Shown: positions 59,233 through 64,000 of the stretch, one piece after another | How positions within the stretch are numbered: the first letter of the stretch is position 1 | Layout of the letters: the number at the start of each line of letters is the position of its first letter | Source of the DNA: Nissolia schottii | Taxonomy: Eukaryota > Streptophyta > Magnoliopsida > Fabales > Fabaceae | NCBI GenBank assembly: GCA_003254905.1 | Contig: QANU01054017.1 | Span: forward strand, 559,845 to 623,844 | Reading direction: 5' to 3' | DNA: 64,000 bases | The notes under the pieces: model-generated | Seen by the model: only the letters and a program-made list of their open reading frames with translations | Databases searched by the model: none | Told to the model about the DNA's origin: nothing | Made by a program: the position numbers and the translations under genes

Positions 59233-62049
59233 AAGTTCTTAATAAGACTTAGTTGCTGCGTTAGTTTTTAGAAGTAGGTGGCCGTGTGGTGGTGTTGCAA
59301 CTTAGCAAAGTAAATACATAACACATGAAAGCCAAATTAAACTATATAAAAAGTAACGTTCAGTGAAATTAAAATTGTTAGATCATGTAACTGGCAAGGA
59401 GATAAGGCTATTGAGTCATGATATTTGCTTCTGTTAATAAAAATAAGAGACCAAAATTATCATTTTATCCCCCACTTCTTTCTTTGTTTCCTTCTAGGTC
59501 CTTCTTTCTCTCTCTCTCTCTTCTCTCCTCCTCCTCCTCCCCCACTCTCTGGCCACCGACACGCCAGCAGCGATTCAGCGCCCTCCCCACCCTCCGGCCA
59601 CCGTCAACCACCAACGCACTGCCCACCAAGTTCGGATCATCTAGCGCCAAGAGCCCGAACCCCTGCTCCTGTGACTGCCAACCATTATAAACGCCTGTGG
59701 CCGCCAACCACCGATAGCAGTAGCGATTCAGCCCCCTCCCCACCCGCAGCGCCACCGCCGCCAATGGTGCGAACTCCTAGTCCTTTAATATGGTTTTTTA
59801 AGCGAACGGCGGCGGCGGACCTAGACCCCAAGGATCGTGCCCTTTAGATCTACGCCCTCAATTCTTGAGTTTTTATTTTTTTCTTTTTGTGATGCAGGTC
59901 GTCTTCTCCGCCACGATCTGGTTTTGTTGTTTGTTTAGCTCAAAAAATTTTGTAAAATTTTGATTTTTATGAATTGTGATCACTATGGTTATGATTCTCT
60001 CCTGATAAAGCATTTGAGATCTTGGAAACTTAGATTTGTCTCAGATCTACTCTTGGAATTTGTTTCTCTTTGGCTTAAATCAATTTGATTTTGGCGTTCA
60101 TGGGGTTGTTTGATTTTTGATTTGGGTATTTTTTTGGATGATGGTATGGTTAATAGCGGTGGTGAACGAAGGTAAGGGCGGTGCAGTGGAGTCTAGGGAG
60201 AAGATGGGAAAGGGACGGTGGCGGGAGGGTGGCTCTGGCGGCGGGGGGTTGGTGAGTGCGGCGGTGGGGCAGCGGTCGATGTGGTAGGGGATATAGAGGA
60301 GAAATGAGTTTAAAGGGTAAAAGCGACCTATCAATTAAAATATAAAAATAAATAATTATATAATTAAATTTACACTTAAATCTTAGTCATTTATTTTTTA
60401 TTAGATGGCTCAGATTCAATGACTAAATTAGTCATTAATTAAATAAGAACCAAATTAGTAAGAGCCATCTTTGACTAAGTCGTATTTATGGGTGAACATT
60501 TCTTTGATATTTGTATGAGAAATTTGATTCTTCCTTTTTAAGGTGAAATTTGAATATTTCTAGGTCTTCAGCAACGAATTAAATAAAAGAGGAAAGAGCG
60601 GGTAACTTATATAATAATTTAAAATAGAAATTTATTTTTATTTTAGTAAAAGTGAAAGGATAAGCTAAGGTGCCTAAATGACGTGTTTTAATAGGATACA
60701 AAAACGTAACTGCTGGGCTGGTCATTCCAACATGGAAGAAACTTTGAGAAGCAGAATAAAAAAATGAATGCGGCAATAATGAAATTCGTAATGGTTTTTT
60801 TATTACTGTTAATTAAAAAGCAGATTTGTTGTAACTGTAAGAATGGAAAGGAGGAAGGGGGCACAACTGGAATTGTAAACGAGAAGAAAGAGCAGGCGTC
60901 AAACTTGGCGTCAAAGTTCGATTTGTCAAGTTTCCAAAATGGAATATATTTTAGTGTTTTTGGTTGGTGCTTGCTTCGGTTTCTTTTCTTTTACAGTCTG
61001 CGTCCGGCAAAGCGTTCTAACTTCAAACTCTAACAAACAACTACTATATATCGATGTGTAAAATATAATTTAATTAATCCTACCCCATATTTATGTTTAT
61101 TCAGCTTCAGCCAGCTACCAAAAAAAGAAAGAGACTCCGATGAACTGAGACTCGAGAGGGAGAAAGAGAACGAAAGCAGTTATGGTTACTAAATTTATTT
61201 ATATAGCTACTAAAGAAAAGTCAATAATAAAATAGTTACAAAAGATAGAGAGACAACCTCAAAAGGAAAGTAGGTAAATATATATAATAGTAGGGAGTAA
61301 AATTTATGAAAAGGAATTTAGAATTGAATAATTGATCAGATAAATAAATAAGAAGTAAAAAAGAGAAAAGGGAAAAAAATGGAAATGGGGGGTGGTTTAA
61401 TGTAACAAAAGAAGAAGGAAACATGGTCGGGTATGGGAGCTTAAATATAGTACATATATATATATATATTGTTTAGGCATCTACATCAAAATAGAGATTA
61501 GGAGATTAATAGCATGTAGAAGACAAGAGAATGGAGACAGCGAGAGAGAGAGGGGAGAGTGAGTGGGTGTATTTTTCACTTTTTATTTAATTATAAAATA
61601 ATAATTAAGTGCCCTCTGCTCCCCAAATACAAAAACGTTAGAAACGGACGAGAAACTCCGTGCTGGCAAAAGATTCCCTCGCACTCTCCTCTCCTTCCCT
61701 TCCCTTCCCCTCCCCAGTAACTCTACTACTGTACGCACTACCTCTCTTCTCCCGCTTTTCCTTTTCCCCCTTTCTTTCTCTTTCTATTTTTTTGTTTGTT
61801 TGTTTGTTTGTTTTCTTTGGGGTTACCCTTCCTTCTCCCCACAATCACTAATACAAACCCTAAAAGTAGCACCACTGACAGAGTATCCACCATGCTTCTT
61901 TCTCTTTCTCTTTGAGTTAGAGAGTTCACTTCTTTCTCAGTTCCCACAGACGTAGAAACTGAGACCAGATAAAGCATCTTTTGTTGTATTATTATTATTG
62001 TAATTCCTAGATTATTAGAATTGGGGGAAAGAGGTAATTGGTATATGGT
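59233..62049. other. Spacer and promoter region of the DUF630/DUF632 gene
   Basis: A GC-rich, Pro-rich-coding stretch at about 59510-59850 and its counterpart at 60165-60290 resemble the cores of the Mutator-like elements, but I could not define ends. A CT/CTTT-rich leader-like zone with a TTTG repeat (61790-61812) lies upstream of the gene starting at 62050. Confidence 0.4.
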
Positions 62050-64000
62050 ATGGGGTGTGCGAGCTCCAAGGTGGAGGATCTGCCGGCGGTGGCGCTGTGC
62101 CGTGAGCGGTGCACCTTCCTCGACGAGGCAATTCACCAGCGCTACGCCCTTGCCGCAGCTCACGTGGCCTACATCACCTCCCTCAAGTCGATAGGCCACT
62201 CCCTCCACCTCTTCATCCAGCAAGAGAGGGATTTCACCTCCTCCCCTCCCCCCTCCCCTCCTCCCAAAAAGCACCAAAACCACCACCTCGCCAAACACGC
62301 CTCCCCTCCCTCCCACTCCGACTCCGGCTCCCATCTCCACTTCCACTCAGACGATGATTCCGACGACGATGAAGACGGCCCTCTCCACCACCACTCCGGC
62401 CACTCCTCTCCCCTGCATCTGGACGACCACCACCCTTACGATGACGATGAAGATTTGGAGGCAGCTCACCACCTGGCCTACCCCGGCGGGTACAACATGC
62501 ACATGAATTTCATGAAGAAGCAGCCAACACCTTCAATTGTGTACCAGCAGAGGCCCATCAACCCCGAAACCGTTTATGTCGGCGAGTCATCTTCATCCTC
62601 ATCCTCCTTCTATCCTTATCAATACCCCTATGCCCCTTACGATCCCTATTCCTCTGGCCCTCCCCCTTCCTACTACGGAGCCCCTCCTCGTTTCTACGGA
62701 TCTTCGTCGTCGCCCCACCGCCCTCAACCTCCCGCCGCCGCTTCCTCCTCCAAGCCCCCTCCGCCTCCCCCTTCCCCTCCCCGGGCATCCGCCTGGGATT
62801 TCCTCAACTTCTTCGACGGCGACGACAAGTACTATCCTCAGACGCAGTACACCCCCAGCCGCGACTCCAAGGAGGTCAGAGAGGAGGAAGGGATCCCCGA
62901 GTTGGAGGATGAAGATTACCAGCACGAGGTCGTCAAGGAAGTGCACGGCGACCAGAAGCTCGTTGATGCTGCTGCTGCCGCTGCCGCGGCCGCCGCTAGT
63001 CATCAAGACCACCACCAGCACAGCAAGGCGGAGGAGGCCCCGGACAGCGAGGGGTTGGAGTATGAGGTGCATGTGGTCGACAAGAAAGTGGTGGATGATG
63101 ACGAAAAGCCCAAGGACCGCGGTGCCTCCGCCGCCGCTTTCCGAGGCCGGCCCGGTTCCCGCAATGCCTTTGAGGTTGCCAAAGAGATTGAGCTTCAGTT
63201 TCAGAGGGCTTCTGACTCCGGCGCCGAAATCGCCAAGATGCTTGAGGTGGGGAAGCTTCCCTACAATAGAAAGCACGGAGCTTATCAAGGTAACATTTAT
63301 TCTTTGTTCATCTTCTTCTCTTTCAATTATTCAATTAATTGTTTAGTGTTGCCTTTGCTGTCACTCAATTTCTTCTTAAACTTTGCCTATTCGTTCACAT
63401 GTTTTTATTATCTGTTTCAATCTATATCTAAATAATCTTCATTCGTAAGTTGCTGACTTCAAATTCGTGTGCCTGGCCCCGTTGAAGCAGCTTCTTCCAA
63501 GATGTTACAAGTAGTTACTCCCTCCTTGTCCATGGGGTCTTCGCGACCTTCTACTTCTAAAAGTGCCGAATCGGCATCGGTGGGCGGAGCTGGTGCCCGG
63601 AATTCGGATATTGATGTAGATCTAGCAACCAGGTCGCGCAATCTTTCTTCTACACTGCAGAAGCTTTACCTTTGGGAGAAGAAACTCTACACGGAAGTTA
63701 AGGTATGTCATGGATATGATATGGATCACAAATTACCATTTTGGTTCTGTTGGTTTCACTTTGGCCTTCCCAAACTTTGCTATTTTTATCCTGTGTGGCT
63801 GTAATATTTATATTATAATCCACACTGTGCTTCGCTGGTGCTTTCACTTGACTTCTTGTGGGTTCTAATCTTTAGTAGCCAGTATTGATAACTTGTTAGA
63901 AATCAACTGGTGGCTGATTTTTGAAGCCTTAAATGTAGTCTTGTTAACCAATTTTTACATGTTTCCACAAATTGTTAATTCGTAGTTTGTGTTTGCAGGC
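62050..64000 (+). CDS. DUF630/DUF632 protein, N-myristoylated (partial, runs off the window)
   Basis: Exon 1 is 62050-63289, exon 2 about 63491-63702, and exon 3 opens at 63999 after TTTGCAG. The product starts MGCASSKVEDLPAVALCRER and runs on with FLDEAIHQRYALAAAHVAY and LKSIGHSLHLFIQQE. This is the DUF630 domain, and MGC is an N-myristoylation and palmitoylation start. A long low-complexity region (His/Asp, Pro/Ser/Tyr, poly-Ala) follows. The run RPGSRNAFEVAKEIELQFQR and, in exon 2, RSRNLSSTLQKLYLWEKKLY mark the beginning of DUF632. The protein should be membrane-associated; relatives include the nitrate regulator NRG2, but I cannot assign this copy a pathway. The exon 2 acceptor is a NAGNAG (AAG then CAG). 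The start is 62050, not the upstream near-cognate TTG. Confidence 0.92.

Noticed and set aside
59425..59847. 140-codon plus-strand frame rich in Pro/Ser/His
   Set aside because: Low-complexity CCACC-rich DNA like the cores of the nearby Mutator-like elements, with no domain or splice support.
59440..60345. A further Mutator-like element around the GC-rich stretch
   Set aside because: Weakly inverted words (ATCATTTTATCCC and GGGTAAAAGCGACC) occur, but no target duplication or longer inverted end could be shown.
61738..62346. 202-codon minus-strand frame near the DUF630 start
   Set aside because: Antisense to the DUF630 exon and its CT-rich leader; Gly/Arg/Lys-rich without a domain.

Overview
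This is a nuclear genome window from a flowering plant. All genes have plant-type GT-AG introns, AT-rich spacers and class II transposon debris. Every protein recognised is a plant family (ATL RING-H2, small ACBP, plastid MATE, DUF246 O-fucosyltransferase, DUF630/DUF632). A eudicot is likely. The LTR-like sequences and hAT/CACTA end motifs remind me of legumes, especially Glycine, but I could not run a search, so the species is an inference.

Seven protein-coding genes can be supported, six complete and one cut by the window edge: (1) an ATL-type RING-H2 E3 ligase, 648-1214 (+); (2) a 90-residue acyl-CoA-binding protein, 5074-6995 (-), four exons; (3) 60S ribosomal protein eL13, 13543-14908 (-), four coding exons plus a 5'UTR intron; (4) a three-finger C2H2 EAR-repressor zinc finger, 25101-26093 (-), intronless; (5) a regulatory subunit of mitochondrial NAD-isocitrate dehydrogenase, 27146-28482 (+), three exons with a uORF; (6) a plastid-type MATE transporter of the DTX45 type, 30057-34210 (-), 13 exons including one GC-AG intron; (7) a plant O-fucosyltransferase, 36263-39495 (+), nine exons. 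At the right edge an N-myristoylated DUF630/DUF632 protein begins at 62050 (+) and leaves the window. The genes are ordinary housekeeping or regulatory genes and show no common pathway. The zinc finger and IDH genes are divergent, IDH and MATE are tail to tail, and MATE and the O-fucosyltransferase are divergent with about 2 kb between them.

The unusual content is in the spacers, where many transposable elements can be bounded to the base by target-site duplications (TSDs). Five hAT-like elements share the end TAGGGGTG (or a variant) and GGGTCGG/CCCGACC-rich subterminal DNA; four have perfect 8-bp TSDs. One of them splits a LINE RNase H remnant. Mutator-like elements lie at 8502-9590, 10787-11085 and 56717-59232, the last with terminal inverted repeats of about 270 bp and an internal tRNA-like sequence.

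The most striking region, 47089-54441, is a three-level nest. A probable MULE related to the 8502 element is split by a CACTA element with a 3-bp TSD (AGT). The CACTA element is split in turn by a solo-LTR-like insertion with a 5-bp TSD (GTAAC). The CACTA element carries two exons, with their splice sites, from a WD40 gene that I recognise as the TWD40-2 (TPLATE complex) type. Other spacer structures are a head-to-head pair of LTR-like sequences (2170-2535), an AT-rich array of about 60-bp units (43200-44130) and a repeat of about 270 bp (19755-21605).
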